Source: Aliivibrio sp. (GTDB lineage Bacteria > Pseudomonadota > Gammaproteobacteria > Enterobacterales > Vibrionaceae). From it: a DNA stretch of 64,000 bases. The first letter of the stretch is position 1. Every line of letters starts with the position of its first letter. Positions 46,138-56,653 of the stretch are shown one piece after another. A model generated the notes under the pieces. It was not told the origin of the DNA and ran no database searches. It saw nothing but the letters and a program-made list of their open reading frames with translations. The stretch covers positions 100,551-164,550 of the forward strand of contig JAESQY010000087.1 of assembly GCA_016764915.1 (NCBI GenBank), in the 5' to 3' direction. A program made the translations under genes and the position numbers.

Positions 46138-47676
46138 ATGGTGCAACCGTCCATTAATCAAGTGCTACTGCAAATCGCTTTAGATCTAAGTACAAGCCTC
46201 CCCTCTGGTCACCATTACCAACGATTAATTGCCGCATTAAACCGAGTATTACCGTGCGAGGCGAGTGCATTGTTCGTATTTGATGAAATGGGTTTTTTGC
46301 AACCTGTAGCAGTAAGTGGTTTATCCGAAGAGGTGTTAGGGAAAAAGTTCTTGCCGGATAATCATCCGCGATTAAAAGCCATCTTAGGCTGCACGACACC
46401 ACTGCGCTTTCCTTCAACGTCAGAGCTACCCGATCCTTTTGATGGATTCTTAAAGGATGACCCCAATAGCTCTATAGATGTGCATGACTGTATGGGTTGT
46501 AGCCTATACGTCGAAGACAACTTAGTCGGCGTTTTAACATTAGATGCTATGAAAGTGGGGGCGTTTGACCAGATAGATGATATTACGGTTGAAACATTTG
46601 CCGCGTTGGCGGCAGCAACCATAAGAAATATCACCATGGTAGAAGCGCTCAAACGTTCAAATAAAAAACACCAAAATATCAATAAACTCTTGATAGAAGA
46701 AGCAAGAACAAAAGGAGGGCAGCTTGTTGGGGTAAGCCTAGAGATACAGCGTCTTCGAGATAACATTAAGATGGTTGCCCACTCAAACTATGCCGTATTA
46801 ATTAGTGGAGAAACGGGCACGGGAAAAGAGCTGGTGGCGCATGAACTGCATGCTCAATCACAACGCAGTGATAAACCTATGGTCTACGTTAACTGCGCAG
46901 CTTTACCAGAATCGATTGCTGAAAGTGAGCTATTTGGTCACGTAAAAGGCGCATTTACTGGAGCGAATAGCCACCGAGCAGGTAAGTTTGAATTGGCTGA
47001 CAGTGGCACTATATTTTTAGATGAAATTGGTGAGTTACCTCTGTTATTACAAGCTAAGTTACTCCGAGTTATACAGCAAGGCGAAGTTCAGCGAGTAGGT
47101 GCAGATAAGAACCTTTTTATCGATGTACGGATTATTGCTGCGACTAATAGGGATCTTGAATTAGAAGTGAGCGAAGGACGATTTAGAAGTGATCTCTTTC
47201 ACCGTTTAAATGTATTCCCAATCCATGTACCTCCTTTACGTGAAAGAAAGGGAGATATCGCAGTATTAACGGGACATATCCTCGATAAAGTGAAACTTCA
47301 ATTCAATATCAATACACTTCACGTTCATCCACGCTCTTTACAATATTTGGAAGAGCAGAAATGGGTGGGTAATGTACGAGAGTTAGAGCACACCTTAATG
47401 CGAGCAGCACTAAGAAGTATTCAAGACCAGCAAGCAGTGATTACTGAAGAGCACTTGGGAGTCAGCGGTATGGTTATAAAAGGTGTGAGCAGTGCGACTG
47501 ATGATATGCCAGATCAACCGATTGTGATGAGAGAAGCAGTAGAGCGGTATCAAAAACAACTTATCGAGCATGGGCTTAAAAAATCAGGTGGGATTTGGTC
47601 GAAAGCGGCTGATTTTTTAAAAATGGATCGTGGAAACTTGTATAAGATGGGAAAGAAACTGGGGGTGAAACCTTGA
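46138..47676 (+). CDS. norR: NorR: nitric oxide-responsive sigma-54 activator
   Basis: A 512-residue regulator with an N-terminal GAF domain (about 20-165) that binds NO at a non-haem iron, a central AAA+ domain with GETGTGKE near 227 and the sigma-54 loop GAFTGA near 286, and a C-terminal Fis-type helix-turn-helix (WSKAADFLKMDRGNLYKMGKKLG). Order and length equal NorR of enteric bacteria and vibrios. Its neighbours nnrS and hcp carry matching promoters, so it appears to control both sides. It starts at ATG with AAGGA upstream. Confidence 0.95.
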   Translation: MVQPSINQVLLQIALDLSTSLPSGHHYQRLIAALNRVLPCEASALFVFDEMGFLQPVAVSGLSEEVLGKKFLPDNHPRLKAILGCTTPLRFPSTSELPDPFDGFLKDDPNSSIDVHDCMGCSLYVEDNLVGVLTLDAMKVGAFDQIDDITVETFAALAAATIRNITMVEALKRSNKKHQNINKLLIEEARTKGGQLVGVSLEIQRLRDNIKMVAHSNYAVLISGETGTGKELVAHELHAQSQRSDKPMVYVNCAALPESIAESELFGHVKGAFTGANSHRAGKFELADSGTIFLDEIGELPLLLQAKLLRVIQQGEVQRVGADKNLFIDVRIIAATNRDLELEVSEGRFRSDLFHRLNVFPIHVPPLRERKGDIAVLTGHILDKVKLQFNINTLHVHPRSLQYLEEQKWVGNVRELEHTLMRAALRSIQDQQAVITEEHLGVSGMVIKGVSSATDDMPDQPIVMREAVERYQKQLIEHGLKKSGGIWSKAADFLKMDRGNLYKMGKKLGVKP

Positions 47677-47686
47677 TCCAGATCAA
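47673..47686. promoter_or_regulatory. FNR/CRP-type site, consensus FNR box
   Basis: TTGATCCAGATCAA is an exact match to the FNR consensus TTGAT-N4-ATCAA. It overlaps the norR stop codon and lies 232 bases before hcp. A TAAAAT at 47723-47728 could be its -10, but the spacing is not ideal. Confidence 0.6.
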
Positions 47687-47734
47687 TTGAAATTGTTACA
47701 AAAATGTATGAATTCAATGGCTTAAAATTATTTC

Positions 47735-47751
47735 GGTGTATAAATAACATC
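47735..47751. promoter_or_regulatory. Probable NorR site 1 upstream of hcp
   Basis: GGTGTATAAATAACATC carries the GT-N7-AC core (47738-47748) and aligns with the palindrome before nnrS. Centre about 110 bp before the predicted hcp start point. Confidence 0.55.
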
Positions 47752-47756
47752 GTCGT

Positions 47757-47773
47757 GATGTGCTTTATACCAC
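47757..47773. promoter_or_regulatory. Probable NorR site 2 upstream of hcp
   Basis: GATGTGCTTTATACCAC carries the GT-N7-AC core (47760-47770). It is centred 22 bp, two helical turns, from site 1. Confidence 0.55.
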
Positions 47774-47826
47774 GCGTAGAAGGTGGATGGAAATAGTAAA
47801 CACTTAGAATACAATGAGTTAACCAT

Positions 47827-47842
47827 TGGCATGGTATGTGCA
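47827..47842 (+). promoter_or_regulatory. Sigma-54 promoter of hcp
   Basis: TGGCATGGTATGTGCA has the -24 TGGCA and -12 TGCA with GG and GC 12 bp apart. The start point would be near 47853, 65 bases before the hcp ATG. Confidence 0.65.
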
Positions 47843-47917
47843 TTTGAGGGGCTATCGTCAGATTAGATGATTATTTTAAAAGGTCTCTCAGACCGCATAA
47901 TAATAACTGGAGTCAAC

Positions 47918-49582
47918 ATGTTCTGTATTCAATGTGAGCAAACAATTCAAACCCCTGTATCTAAGGGTTGTTCTTACACACAAGGTATGTGTGGAAAAAC
48001 CTCAGATGTTTCTGATTTGCAAGATGTGCTTGTTTATAATTTGCAAGGTGTCTCATTTTGGGCTGAGTTAGCGCATAAACTGAACGTAGCTGACAGCGAG
48101 ATTGATCAATGGGCTCCAAAAGCATTTTTCTCAACCCTAACCAATGTTAACTTTGTACCTGAGAAGATTGTTGCTTTTGCACAACAAGCAGAAGAGTATA
48201 AAAACCGCCTTAAAGACAAAGTTATTACTGCTGCACTCGTTTCTGACTTTGAATTACCCGCTCTATCTAACGCAGCAAAATTTGAATTGCCAGCAACGGC
48301 AGAAGAGATTGTAGCCATCGCACCACAAGCAGCCGTTAACCGTGGTTACGAAACCATCAGTGAAGATGTAATTGGCCTTCGCCTATTATGTCTATACGGT
48401 TTGAAAGGTGCTGCGGCCTACATGGAGCATGCGAGTGTCTTAGGTCAAACTAATAACGAAGTATACGCTGAATATCATCAAATAATGGGTTTGTTAGGAA
48501 CGGATCCAACGGATCTTAACCTGCTACTTGAAACGTCAATGCAGATTGGCATGATGAACTATCGCGTTATGGAGATGCTTGATCACGGTGAAACTGATGC
48601 CTACGGACACCCAACACCGACTGCAGTTAATGTTAAAACAATCGCCGGCAAGTGTATTCTAGTCTCTGGACATGATCTTCATGACTTAGAAAAAATTCTT
48701 AAACAAACTGAAGGCAAAGGCATTAATGTCTACACCAATGGTGAGATGCTTCCTGCGCACGGCTACCCTGAGTTAAACAAATACCCTCACCTAGTAGGTA
48801 ACTACGGCAGCGCTTGGCAGAACCAACAGAAGGAGTTCGCAAACTTCCCTGGTGCAATCGTGATGACATCAAACTGTCTGATTAACCCAAATGTAGGGCA
48901 GTATGCTGACCGTATCTTTACACGCAGCATTGTCGGCTGGCCTGGTGTTGAACACATTGAAGGCGATGATTTTAGCCAAGTTATCGACTGCGCGTTAGCT
49001 CATGAAGGTTTTAAACATAACGAAATAGAGCAGATGATCACGGTCGGGTTTGGTCGTAATGCATTGATGGAAGCGGCACCTGCTGTTATTGAAAATGTGA
49101 AATCAGGTGATATTAAACACTTCTTCCTAGTCGGCGGTTGTGATGGTGACAAGTCAGAGCGCAGTTACTACACTGATTTTACAGCCCAAGTTCCTGATGA
49201 TGCGGTTATCTTGACACTGGCGTGTGGTAAGTTCCGTTTTAACAAAAATGAGTTTGGCGATATCAATGGTATTCCACGTCTATTAGATGTTGGCCAATGT
49301 AATGACTCATACTCAGCTATTCAGTTGGCGTTAGCGCTGGCCAAAGAGTTTGATTGTGGTGTTAATGACTTACCATTAACACTTGTTTTATCATGGTTTG
49401 AACAAAAAGCGATTGTTGTGTTGTTAACGCTGTTCGCCCTAGGTATTAAAGGTATTTATGTTGGACCAACAGCACCTGCATTCTTGACCGACAATTTATT
49501 GGCTATTATGCAAGAGAAATTTGATATGAGATTTATCTCTACGCCTGAAGAAGATCTTAAAATAATCTTAGGCACGAAATAA
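47918..49582 (+). CDS. hcp: Hybrid cluster protein (hydroxylamine/NO reductase)
   Basis: A 554-residue iron-sulfur-oxygen protein. The start is ATG 47918 (GGAG upstream), which puts the N-terminal cysteine motif at its normal place: C3-X2-C6-X11-C18-X6-C25, the spacing of the enterobacterial type with a [2Fe-2S] cluster. Hybrid-cluster ligands are visible later, for example [21 protein letters not shown] and LACGKFRFN. Hcp reduces NO (and hydroxylamine) in the cytoplasm under anaerobic nitrosative stress, taking electrons from Hcr encoded next. Promoter elements suggest NorR/sigma-54 control. Confidence 0.96.
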   Translation: MFCIQCEQTIQTPVSKGCSYTQGMCGKTSDVSDLQDVLVYNLQGVSFWAELAHKLNVADSEIDQWAPKAFFSTLTNVNFVPEKIVAFAQQAEEYKNRLKDKVITAALVSDFELPALSNAAKFELPATAEEIVAIAPQAAVNRGYETISEDVIGLRLLCLYGLKGAAAYMEHASVLGQTNNEVYAEYHQIMGLLGTDPTDLNLLLETSMQIGMMNYRVMEMLDHGETDAYGHPTPTAVNVKTIAGKCILVSGHDLHDLEKILKQTEGKGINVYTNGEMLPAHGYPELNKYPHLVGNYGSAWQNQQKEFANFPGAIVMTSNCLINPNVGQYADRIFTRSIVGWPGVEHIEGDDFSQVIDCALAHEGFKHNEIEQMITVGFGRNALMEAAPAVIENVKSGDIKHFFLVGGCDGDKSERSYYTDFTAQVPDDAVILTLACGKFRFNKNEFGDINGIPRLLDVGQCNDSYSAIQLALALAKEFDCGVNDLPLTLVLSWFEQKAIVVLLTLFALGIKGIYVGPTAPAFLTDNLLAIMQEKFDMRFISTPEEDLKIILGTK

Positions 49583-49587
49583 AACAA

Positions 49588-49617
49588 AAGCCTAGTTGGG
49601 AGCAGCTAGGCTTTTTT
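49588..49617 (+). terminator. Intrinsic terminator between hcp and hcr
   Basis: AAGCCTAG pairs with CTAGGCTT over a 10-base loop, then TTTT. It should lower readthrough into hcr. Confidence 0.8.
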
Positions 49618-49648
49618 AATTATCTGAGAGTGTAGTAAAGGCAAAAAA

Positions 49649-50701
49649 ATGACAGAGAATAAAGCGTGGGATCCATCGACTGAAACTTTAGTGTGTGTTG
49701 CAAAGTGGATGGAGACAGCTGATACCGTTAGTTTACGATTTGAAGCGAATGTAGCTAAAGATACAGCACGAACATTCAATTTTAAACCTGGGCAGTTTTT
49801 GACTATTGGGATTGATATTGAACAGCAGATGGAATATCGAGCTTATTCAATCAGCTCACTACCGAACGCTAACTGTGCAGAGCTGACCGTTAAGCGTGTT
49901 GAAGGTGGTAAGGTGTCTAATTATCTTATTGATGACCTCAGTGTCGGTGACGTTGTAACCTCACTAAAGCCAGAGGGCGTGTTTAACAGCGTTGATTGCA
50001 CGCACCGTAATAGAGTGACGTTGATCAGTGCAGGTTGTGGTATCACCCCTGTCATGTCGATGGCAAAGCAGTGGTTAGCTACAAATGCGGATGTAGAAAT
50101 AAACTTTGTGCACATTGCACGTAATAAAGAATCAATAATATTTGCTGAACAACTCACAGAATTTGCCAACATGCACCTCAACTTTCACGCTAACTTATTA
50201 TTGAAGGATGCAGAAGGTACGGATTACCAACAAGGGAAACTATCACAATCTTTGTTGAAAAAAATGTGTCCTGAACTTAATAATTCTACCGTCTTTTTGT
50301 GTGGTCCGGTTCAGTTCATGCAGGATGTGAAAGGGTATATAGAGAGCAGTGATTTTGATATGAATCACTTTTATGAAGAGAGCTTCAGCCCAACAGTGTC
50401 AAAGCAAGGTACGAAGATTGATAGCGATACTGATGATTCGGTACAGATTTCAGTTCCAGATTTTGGTTTTGAACTGACAATTGATAAAGGAACGCTACTG
50501 ATTGATGCCTTAGAGAAAGGCGGAATTCCAGTTATAGCGGCATGTCGCAGTGGTGTTTGCGGCTCATGTAAGTGTAAAGTGGCAGTCGGCACAGTACAAA
50601 CAACCAGCCAAGAGACATTAACTCCAGATGAAATTGCACAAGGATTCGTATTAGCTTGTTCATCAACTATTAATGCCAGTGTAGAAATTGCCCTTTCATA
50701 A
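49649..50701 (+). CDS. hcr: Hcr: NADH oxidoreductase for hybrid cluster protein
   Basis: A 350-residue flavoprotein reductase. It has an FAD-binding domain (YRAYSISSLP near 70), an NAD-binding domain (LISAGCGITPVMSMA near 128, FLCGPVQFMQDV near 212) and a C-terminal plant-type [2Fe-2S] domain with CRSGVCGSCKCK near 300 and a fourth Cys in VLACSS. It passes electrons from NADH to Hcp. AAAGG precedes the ATG. It lies 66 bases after hcp, past an intrinsic terminator. Confidence 0.95.
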   Translation: MTENKAWDPSTETLVCVAKWMETADTVSLRFEANVAKDTARTFNFKPGQFLTIGIDIEQQMEYRAYSISSLPNANCAELTVKRVEGGKVSNYLIDDLSVGDVVTSLKPEGVFNSVDCTHRNRVTLISAGCGITPVMSMAKQWLATNADVEINFVHIARNKESIIFAEQLTEFANMHLNFHANLLLKDAEGTDYQQGKLSQSLLKKMCPELNNSTVFLCGPVQFMQDVKGYIESSDFDMNHFYEESFSPTVSKQGTKIDSDTDDSVQISVPDFGFELTIDKGTLLIDALEKGGIPVIAACRSGVCGSCKCKVAVGTVQTTSQETLTPDEIAQGFVLACSSTINASVEIALS

Positions 50702-50871
50702 CCAGCCAAATTCATAATGCAAACAGTGCAAATCAATTCAGGTTATGAGTTTTGGTTTGCATTTATCTTCCATATGATTGATAAACGGGCAAATATAAGA
50801 CATTTCACTGGGAAATAATTCACTATTCTTTATACTGTTGTGACTAGTAATAATCATTAATAGGTATAGCC

Positions 50872-51153
50872 GTGGGATTTCTTTCAAAATTGTTCGGACG
50901 CTCTTCCAAAGAATCACAAACATTTTCCGTAGAACCGACTGAATATAAAGGATATTTAATTTATGCTCAGCCGACAGAGGAAGGCGGACAATATCGAATT
51001 TCTGGAACGATCACTAAAGAGATAAACCATGAGCTACAAACGCATCGATTTATTCGATCGGATGTCGTCCCGTCAGAAACTCAAGCAAATCAGATCATGT
51101 TATCCAAATCTCAAATGTTTATCGATCAAACGGGAGATAATATGTTTAAGTGA
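50872..51153 (+). CDS. HlyU-family protein (PF10115 type)
   Basis: A 93-residue protein that matches the small HlyU-type family named after a vibrio haemolysin regulator, with the typical start MGFLSKLFGRSS and core YKGYLIYAQPTEEGGQYRISGTI. No helix-turn-helix is obvious, so a regulatory role is by family name only. The start is GTG with TAGGT upstream. An inverted repeat (ATCGGTTAA, loop TTAC, TTAACCGAT) follows at 51153-51174. Confidence 0.8.
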   Translation: MGFLSKLFGRSSKESQTFSVEPTEYKGYLIYAQPTEEGGQYRISGTITKEINHELQTHRFIRSDVVPSETQANQIMLSKSQMFIDQTGDNMFK

Positions 51154-51174
51154 TCGGTTAATTACTTAACCGAT
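51153..51174. repeat. Inverted repeat after HlyU-family gene
   Basis: A perfect 9-bp stem ATCGGTTAA/TTAACCGAT with a 4-base loop, overlapping the stop codon of the HlyU-family gene. No T-run follows, so it may be a weak terminator, an mRNA-end stabiliser or an operator. Confidence 0.45.
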
Positions 51175-51358
51175 AACAAAGCATTGATGTAACATTTCTC
51201 ACTTTATTTGTGATGTAAAATTACTTACTTCTTATCAATTGCGAACAAATAACACACAAAATACAGTTTATTTGGTACTTTTATTACAAAACGCTTGAAG
51301 TATCGCTGCTCGTTAGATAAAAAGTACCTATCACTTTGTTAATAGCCAAGGAATCACT

Positions 51359-52912
51359 ATGCAGATTGGTGTACCAAAAGAGAGTCTCGCGGGTGAAACT
51401 CGTGTTGCAGCTACTCCGAAAACAGTTGAACAATTACTTAAGCTCGGGTTTACCGTCTCGATAGAAACAGGCGCGGGAATTTTAGCTAGTTTTGATGACG
51501 CTTCGTTTGAAAAAGCAGGAGCGAGTGTTGTATCTGCTGACGATGTTTGGCAATCAGACATCATACTTAAAGTTAATGCACCCCAAGTTAACCCTGTCAA
51601 TAATGTTGATGAGTTTGAACTTATCCAAGACGGCGCAAGTATTGTCAGCTTTATTTGGCCAGCTCAAAATGAAGAGTTGTTGACCAAATTAGCCACTAAG
51701 AACATAAACGTATTAGCGATGGACTCGGTGCCTCGTATCTCTCGAGCTCAGGCTCTTGATGCATTAAGTTCGATGGCAAACATTGCAGGCTATCGCGCAG
51801 TTATTGAAGCTGCACATGAATTTGGACGATTTTTTACGGGCCAAATCACGGCAGCGGGTAAAGTACCACCAGCCAAGGTATTGGTTGCAGGTGCCGGTGT
51901 TGCAGGTTTAGCCGCTATTGGCGCTGCAGGTAGTCTTGGGGCTATTGTTCGCGCATTTGATGTCCGTCCTGAAGTAAAAGAGCAAGTACAAAGCATGGGT
52001 GCGGTTTTCCTTGAAGTTGATTTCAAAGAGGATACCAGCGCTGGTGATGGTTATGCCAAAGAGATGTCTGATGATTTCAATAAGAAAGCAGAAGAACTCT
52101 ATGCTGAGCAAGCGAAAGATGTCGATATTATTATTACAACGGCACTTATCCCAGGCCGCCCTGCACCGAAATTGATCACCAAAGAGATGGTTGATTCAAT
52201 GAAGTCAGGCAGTGTAATTGTCGATCTGGCCGCAGCTAATGGTGGTAACTGTGCATATACCGTTGCTGATCAAGTCATCACTACCGATAACGGCGTGAAG
52301 ATCATTGGTTACACCGATATGGTTGGACGTTTGCCGACACAGTCATCGCAGTTGTACGGTACCAACTTAGTTAATTTACTGAAACTTCTTTGCAAAGAGA
52401 AAGATGGCAATATTAATATCGACTTTGAAGATGTTGTATTGCGTGGTGTTACCGTGGTGAAAGAGGGCGAGGTTACATGGCCAGCACCTCCAATCCAAGT
52501 GTCTGCACAACCTCAAGTTAAAGCTCAACCGGTTAAAAAGGCAGCGCCAAAAGTGCAAGAGCCGATTTCTCCAGTTAAGAAGTTTGGGTTTATCGCTGCA
52601 GCTATCGCAGGTTTTGGTTGGGTTGCAAGTGTAGCTCCTGCAGAATTCTTGTCTCACTTTACCGTATTTATACTAGCGTGTGTGGTCGGGTATTACGTGG
52701 TATGGAATGTGAGTCACTCACTGCATACTCCTCTAATGTCAGTCACTAACGCGATTTCTGGAATCATTGTTGTGGGCGCCTTGTTACAGGTTGGTCAAGG
52801 TAATGGTGTGGTATCGTTCTTAGCATTCTTTGCTGTATTAATTGCAAGTATCAATATTTTTGGCGGCTTCACTGTCACCAAACGTATGCTTGAAATGTTC
52901 CGTAAAAACTAA
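51359..52912 (+). CDS. pntA: NAD(P) transhydrogenase subunit alpha
   Basis: A 517-residue proton-translocating transhydrogenase alpha subunit, in the length range of E. coli PntA. It has [20 protein letters not shown] at the start, the NAD site [13 protein letters not shown] near 175 and RPAPKLIT near 265; the last 110 residues form four membrane helices. With PntB it couples proton entry to NADPH formation from NADH. CAAGGA precedes the ATG. pntB follows after 11 bases. Confidence 0.97.
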   Translation: MQIGVPKESLAGETRVAATPKTVEQLLKLGFTVSIETGAGILASFDDASFEKAGASVVSADDVWQSDIILKVNAPQVNPVNNVDEFELIQDGASIVSFIWPAQNEELLTKLATKNINVLAMDSVPRISRAQALDALSSMANIAGYRAVIEAAHEFGRFFTGQITAAGKVPPAKVLVAGAGVAGLAAIGAAGSLGAIVRAFDVRPEVKEQVQSMGAVFLEVDFKEDTSAGDGYAKEMSDDFNKKAEELYAEQAKDVDIIITTALIPGRPAPKLITKEMVDSMKSGSVIVDLAAANGGNCAYTVADQVITTDNGVKIIGYTDMVGRLPTQSSQLYGTNLVNLLKLLCKEKDGNINIDFEDVVLRGVTVVKEGEVTWPAPPIQVSAQPQVKAQPVKKAAPKVQEPISPVKKFGFIAAAIAGFGWVASVAPAEFLSHFTVFILACVVGYYVVWNVSHSLHTPLMSVTNAISGIIVVGALLQVGQGNGVVSFLAFFAVLIASINIFGGFTVTKRMLEMFRKN

Positions 52913-52923
52913 AGGAGTAACAC

Positions 52924-54300
52924 ATGTCTGCAGGATTAGTACAAGCAGCTTATATCGTTGCTGCCGTTCTATTTATTATGAGTTTGGCTGGATTATCTAA
53001 GCAAGATACAGCGCGAACAGGTAACTATTACGGAATGACAGGGATGGCGATTGCACTTATTGCCACTATTTTTGGCCCTGAATCAGCGGGTACTGCATGG
53101 GTCATTATTGCAATGATGATCGGTGCAGCTATTGGTATCTACTATGCAAAACGCGTAGAGATGACAGAGATGCCAGAGTTGGTGGCGATTCTTCATAGCT
53201 TTGTTGGTTTAGCAGCGGTTCTGGTTGCCTATAATTCGTACATCGATCACGGTGTATTAGTTGGCGCGATGTTAAGCATTCACTTAGTTGAAGTGTTTTT
53301 AGGTGTTTTCATTGGCGCAGTAACCTTTACGGGCTCTATCGTTGCATTTTGTAAACTTCGAGGCTTGGTCAGTTCAAAAGCGTTGATGCTGCCTCATCGC
53401 CACAAGTTGAACTTATTAGCTATCGTAGCTTCTTTGTTGTTGATGGTTAATTTCGTTAATAATGAAGGTGGCATGTTCGTCCTAATACTGATGACGATAA
53501 TTGCTTTGGCATTTGGATATCACCTTGTTTCATCTATTGGTGGCGCTGATATGCCAGTCGTTGTTTCAATGCTTAACTCATATTCTGGTTGGGCAGCAGC
53601 AGCAGCAGGCTTTATGTTAGCTAATGATTTATTGATTGTAACGGGTGCTCTAGTGGGGTCATCGGGTGCAATTCTGTCTTACATCATGTGTAAAGCGATG
53701 AACCGCTCGTTCATAAGTGTTATTGCTGGTGGATTTGGTACAGCAGTCGTGATTTCCGATCCTGATGAAGAGCAGGGTGAGCATCGAGAAATTAATGCAG
53801 AAGATGTTGCTGATATGCTCAAAGAGTCAAAATCAGTCGTGATTACTCCAGGATATGGCATGGCGGTAGCCCAAGCTCAGTACCCTGTGTATGAAATTAC
53901 AGAAAAACTTAAAGCTATGGGTATAGAGGTTCGCTTTGGCATTCATCCTGTTGCAGGTCGTTTACCGGGTCATATGAATGTATTACTTGCTGAAGCAAAA
54001 GTACCGTATGACATCGTACTTGAAATGGATGAGATCAATGATGACTTATCTGAGACCGATATTGTGCTTGTTATCGGTGCCAATGATACGGTTAACCCAG
54101 CGGCACTTGATGATCCAAACAGTCCAATTGCTGGAATGCCTGTGCTTGAGGTTTGGAAAGCCAAGAACGTAATCGTCTTTAAACGCTCGATGAACCCTGG
54201 ATATGCTGGTGTACAGAATCCACTGTTCTTTAAGGATAACTCTCAAATGTTATTCGGAGACGCAAAAGATTCGTGCTTGGAAATTGCAAAATATTTGTAA
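52924..54300 (+). CDS. pntB: NAD(P) transhydrogenase subunit beta
   Basis: A 458-residue beta subunit. About nine membrane helices fill residues 1-260 and form the proton channel; the C-terminal NADP-binding domain shows [31 protein letters not shown] and [19 protein letters not shown] precedes the ATG. An intrinsic terminator follows, so pntAB is a closed two-gene operon. Confidence 0.97.
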   Translation: MSAGLVQAAYIVAAVLFIMSLAGLSKQDTARTGNYYGMTGMAIALIATIFGPESAGTAWVIIAMMIGAAIGIYYAKRVEMTEMPELVAILHSFVGLAAVLVAYNSYIDHGVLVGAMLSIHLVEVFLGVFIGAVTFTGSIVAFCKLRGLVSSKALMLPHRHKLNLLAIVASLLLMVNFVNNEGGMFVLILMTIIALAFGYHLVSSIGGADMPVVVSMLNSYSGWAAAAAGFMLANDLLIVTGALVGSSGAILSYIMCKAMNRSFISVIAGGFGTAVVISDPDEEQGEHREINAEDVADMLKESKSVVITPGYGMAVAQAQYPVYEITEKLKAMGIEVRFGIHPVAGRLPGHMNVLLAEAKVPYDIVLEMDEINDDLSETDIVLVIGANDTVNPAALDDPNSPIAGMPVLEVWKAKNVIVFKRSMNPGYAGVQNPLFFKDNSQMLFGDAKDSCLEIAKYL

Positions 54301-54320
54301 TATATAAAGTGATATAAATA

Positions 54321-54348
54321 AGGGAGCGCATTTGTGCTCCCTTTTTTT
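54321..54348 (+). terminator. Intrinsic terminator of pntAB
   Basis: AGGGAGC pairs with GCTCCCT over an 8-base loop, then seven T. Confidence 0.92.
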
Positions 54349-54555
54349 ATGACTGATAACTATTCATTAGCGGGTATTGATAGTTTCATTCGTCTCATTA
54401 ATAAGAATAATTATTTGTTACAATAGAAAAAATAGACATCGATTCATTGAATTATGTTCATATTAGCAAAGAAGGTATGATATGAGTTAAGCTAAATATT
54501 GTATTTATTCAATAGGTTAATTTACATACAGCTATGCTATATATGAATATTATGG

Positions 54556-56013
54556 GTGCATATAACATTGTTAGTTAGATCTCTTTTAGCGCTATTAGCC
54601 CTATTGGTGGTAACGCCAGTTACTGCTGATACCTTGCCTCAAAAAATTGAGCGATTTCGCGATCTTTTTACTGAATCAAAATCAGCGGCTACCTATGATA
54701 TTCGTCTTATTCAAGGGGATTTCCCAACGTCGCTCTTAACCCCTGAATCTATGTTACCTCAGACATCAAATTACCCCTTTAAATACATAAAGCAGCTGTA
54801 TCAAGCCGCAAAGATATGCAAAGGACCTTGGCCTGTGAGTCCTTTGGTTACCGATCCGTTGGTGTTCACTCGAGCAATGTGTAATGCCACCAAATTGCCA
54901 ACAAAATGGTTTATACGATCTGGAATGATTCACCCTGGAGGGGGGACATACGCAGCAAGGTATATAGAAGAGTTTCCAGCTAGGGAGCAAGAATTACTGC
55001 CATATATGCACATTAAAGAGCGACCTTTGGCGGACAGTAACTCTATGTTAGGACGATTACAGCGTATGAAATATGATGCAGTTTCAGCATTGATCGCTGG
55101 TGCGGATACCTTTGTTAGTGCCGATGAGTTGTGGTTGCGAAATGGTAATAACTACGACGTTTATAACGCTATATTGTGGAAAGCAAAACTCGAAGAGTCC
55201 GATCTATCATTCAGTTTATCTAGGCTCACCACTCACTGTTATGTCAGAACTGGTAATGTTTGTTGGGATGTAAAGAGTGACTCTAAGGTTATCTACTACA
55301 GTATTCTAGGCTTGGTCATTGCTAATATCTCGCTGATATGTGCTTGGAGTTTTACCCGTTGGAACAGTCGCAGAAGAGATCTTAAAGATCGTATGTTAGT
55401 GCTTCAAATACTCACTCACGAACTTAGAACACCTATTGCCAGTTTAAGTCTGACTGTTGAGGGATTCAGGCGCGAATTTGATAGATTGCCGCAAAGTGTA
55501 TATGACGAGTTTCGTCGTTTGTGTGAAGATACAAGACGATTGAGACAGCTGGCTGAAGCAAGTAAAGATTACCTGCAATCGGAACACCAACGTTTGGCGG
55601 CAGAGTGGATCCCTTCTGTGAATGACTGGTTAAGTTTTCGCTATGAAGAGAGCGACACTGACGTTAATTTTAGCTTGAACCACGACTCTGCAGTAAGGGT
55701 TAACATTTACTGGTTAGGTAACTGCATCGATAATCTGGTGAATAATGCTTGTAAATATGGGGTAGGTACCGTTGAACTTAACGTCACTATTTGTGAAAAA
55801 AAGATAAAAATTTGCGTTAAAGATGATGGTAATTTATCTGCAAAAGATTGGAACAGACTACGAAAACCCTTTGTCAGTCAAAGTGGTTTAGGTTTAGGTT
55901 TGACTATTGTTGATTCGATGGTCAAGCGAATGGGTGGAACCTTAAAATTACAAGGTCCACCAACATCGTTTATTTTGGAGGTACCGTGTGAAACCAACAC
56001 TACTATTAGTTGA
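54556..56013 (+). CDS. vxrA: VxrA-type sensor histidine kinase (DUF3404 sensor)
   Basis: Up to 485 residues, starting at GTG 54556 or TTG 54568; no in-frame ATG is near. A signal-peptide-like helix is followed by a periplasmic domain of about 230 residues with four cysteines (KICKGPW, AMCNAT, THCYVR, NVCWD), fitting DUF3404. One membrane helix (SILGLVIANISLICAWSF) leads to the kinase core: H-box ILTHELRTPIASL, N-box DNLVNNACKYG and GLGLGLTIV. In Vibrio this kinase (VxrA/WigK) responds to cell-wall damage and controls wall synthesis and type VI secretion. It overlaps vxrB by 26 bases. Confidence 0.88.
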   Translation: MHITLLVRSLLALLALLVVTPVTADTLPQKIERFRDLFTESKSAATYDIRLIQGDFPTSLLTPESMLPQTSNYPFKYIKQLYQAAKICKGPWPVSPLVTDPLVFTRAMCNATKLPTKWFIRSGMIHPGGGTYAARYIEEFPAREQELLPYMHIKERPLADSNSMLGRLQRMKYDAVSALIAGADTFVSADELWLRNGNNYDVYNAILWKAKLEESDLSFSLSRLTTHCYVRTGNVCWDVKSDSKVIYYSILGLVIANISLICAWSFTRWNSRRRDLKDRMLVLQILTHELRTPIASLSLTVEGFRREFDRLPQSVYDEFRRLCEDTRRLRQLAEASKDYLQSEHQRLAAEWIPSVNDWLSFRYEESDTDVNFSLNHDSAVRVNIYWLGNCIDNLVNNACKYGVGTVELNVTICEKKIKICVKDDGNLSAKDWNRLRKPFVSQSGLGLGLTIVDSMVKRMGGTLKLQGPPTSFILEVPCETNTTIS

Positions 56014-56641
56014 AGATGACCGAAATTTAGCAGAGGGGCTTATTGTGAGTCTTGAGCAAGCGGGTTATAACTGCTTACATGCAGATAAAGCAGCTGATGT
56101 AGCCGCTTTATGGGAGCAAGCAGATTTAGTGATTTTAGATCGACAGCTACCTGATGGTGATTCGATCTCCTTTCTTGGGCAATGGAAATTAATAAAAGAT
56201 ACTCCGGTGATTCTATTAACGGCACTGATCTCTGTACGGGATAAAGTGACGGGTTTAGATGCAGGCGCTAATGACTATCTAACAAAACCTTTTGCTGAAG
56301 CTGAATTATTAGCACGAGTGAGAGCCCATTTACGTAATCCTGATAGCTCGGACAACAGTGATTCCAGTAAAGTGGTCGTGGGCATTCTCTCTATTGATAC
56401 TTCAACGCGTGAAGTCAATAACGATGGCGTGCAAGTGACATTAACTCGAACAGAGTTTGACCTGCTGCTTTTTCTTGCCAGTAATGTAGGAAAAGTATTT
56501 ACAAGAGATGAATTACTTGATCAAGTATGGGGATATAACCACTTCCCAACGACGCGCACTGTCGATACTCACATTTTGCAGTTAAGACAAAAAATTGAAA
56601 ATATTGATATTGAGACACTTCGCGGCGTTGGTTTAAGATGA
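55988..56641 (+). CDS. vxrB: VxrB-type response regulator, OmpR family
   Basis: A 217-residue OmpR/PhoB regulator. The receiver domain has LLVEDD, phospho-acceptor Asp in LVILDRQLPDG and the Lys in LTKPF. The winged-helix C-terminus has TRTEFDLLLFL, DELLDQVWGY and TRTVDTHILQLRQKIE. The GTG start lies 26 bases inside vxrA, so translation is coupled. Partner of VxrA by position. Confidence 0.92.
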   Translation: MKPTLLLVEDDRNLAEGLIVSLEQAGYNCLHADKAADVAALWEQADLVILDRQLPDGDSISFLGQWKLIKDTPVILLTALISVRDKVTGLDAGANDYLTKPFAEAELLARVRAHLRNPDSSDNSDSSKVVVGILSIDTSTREVNNDGVQVTLTRTEFDLLLFLASNVGKVFTRDELLDQVWGYNHFPTTRTVDTHILQLRQKIENIDIETLRGVGLR

Positions 56642-56653
56642 AAGCGTAATGAT

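Noticed and set aside
46362..46766. A 134-codon frame antisense to norR
   Set aside because: It runs through the conserved GAF-domain coding region of norR, has no homology I recognise and no ribosome site.
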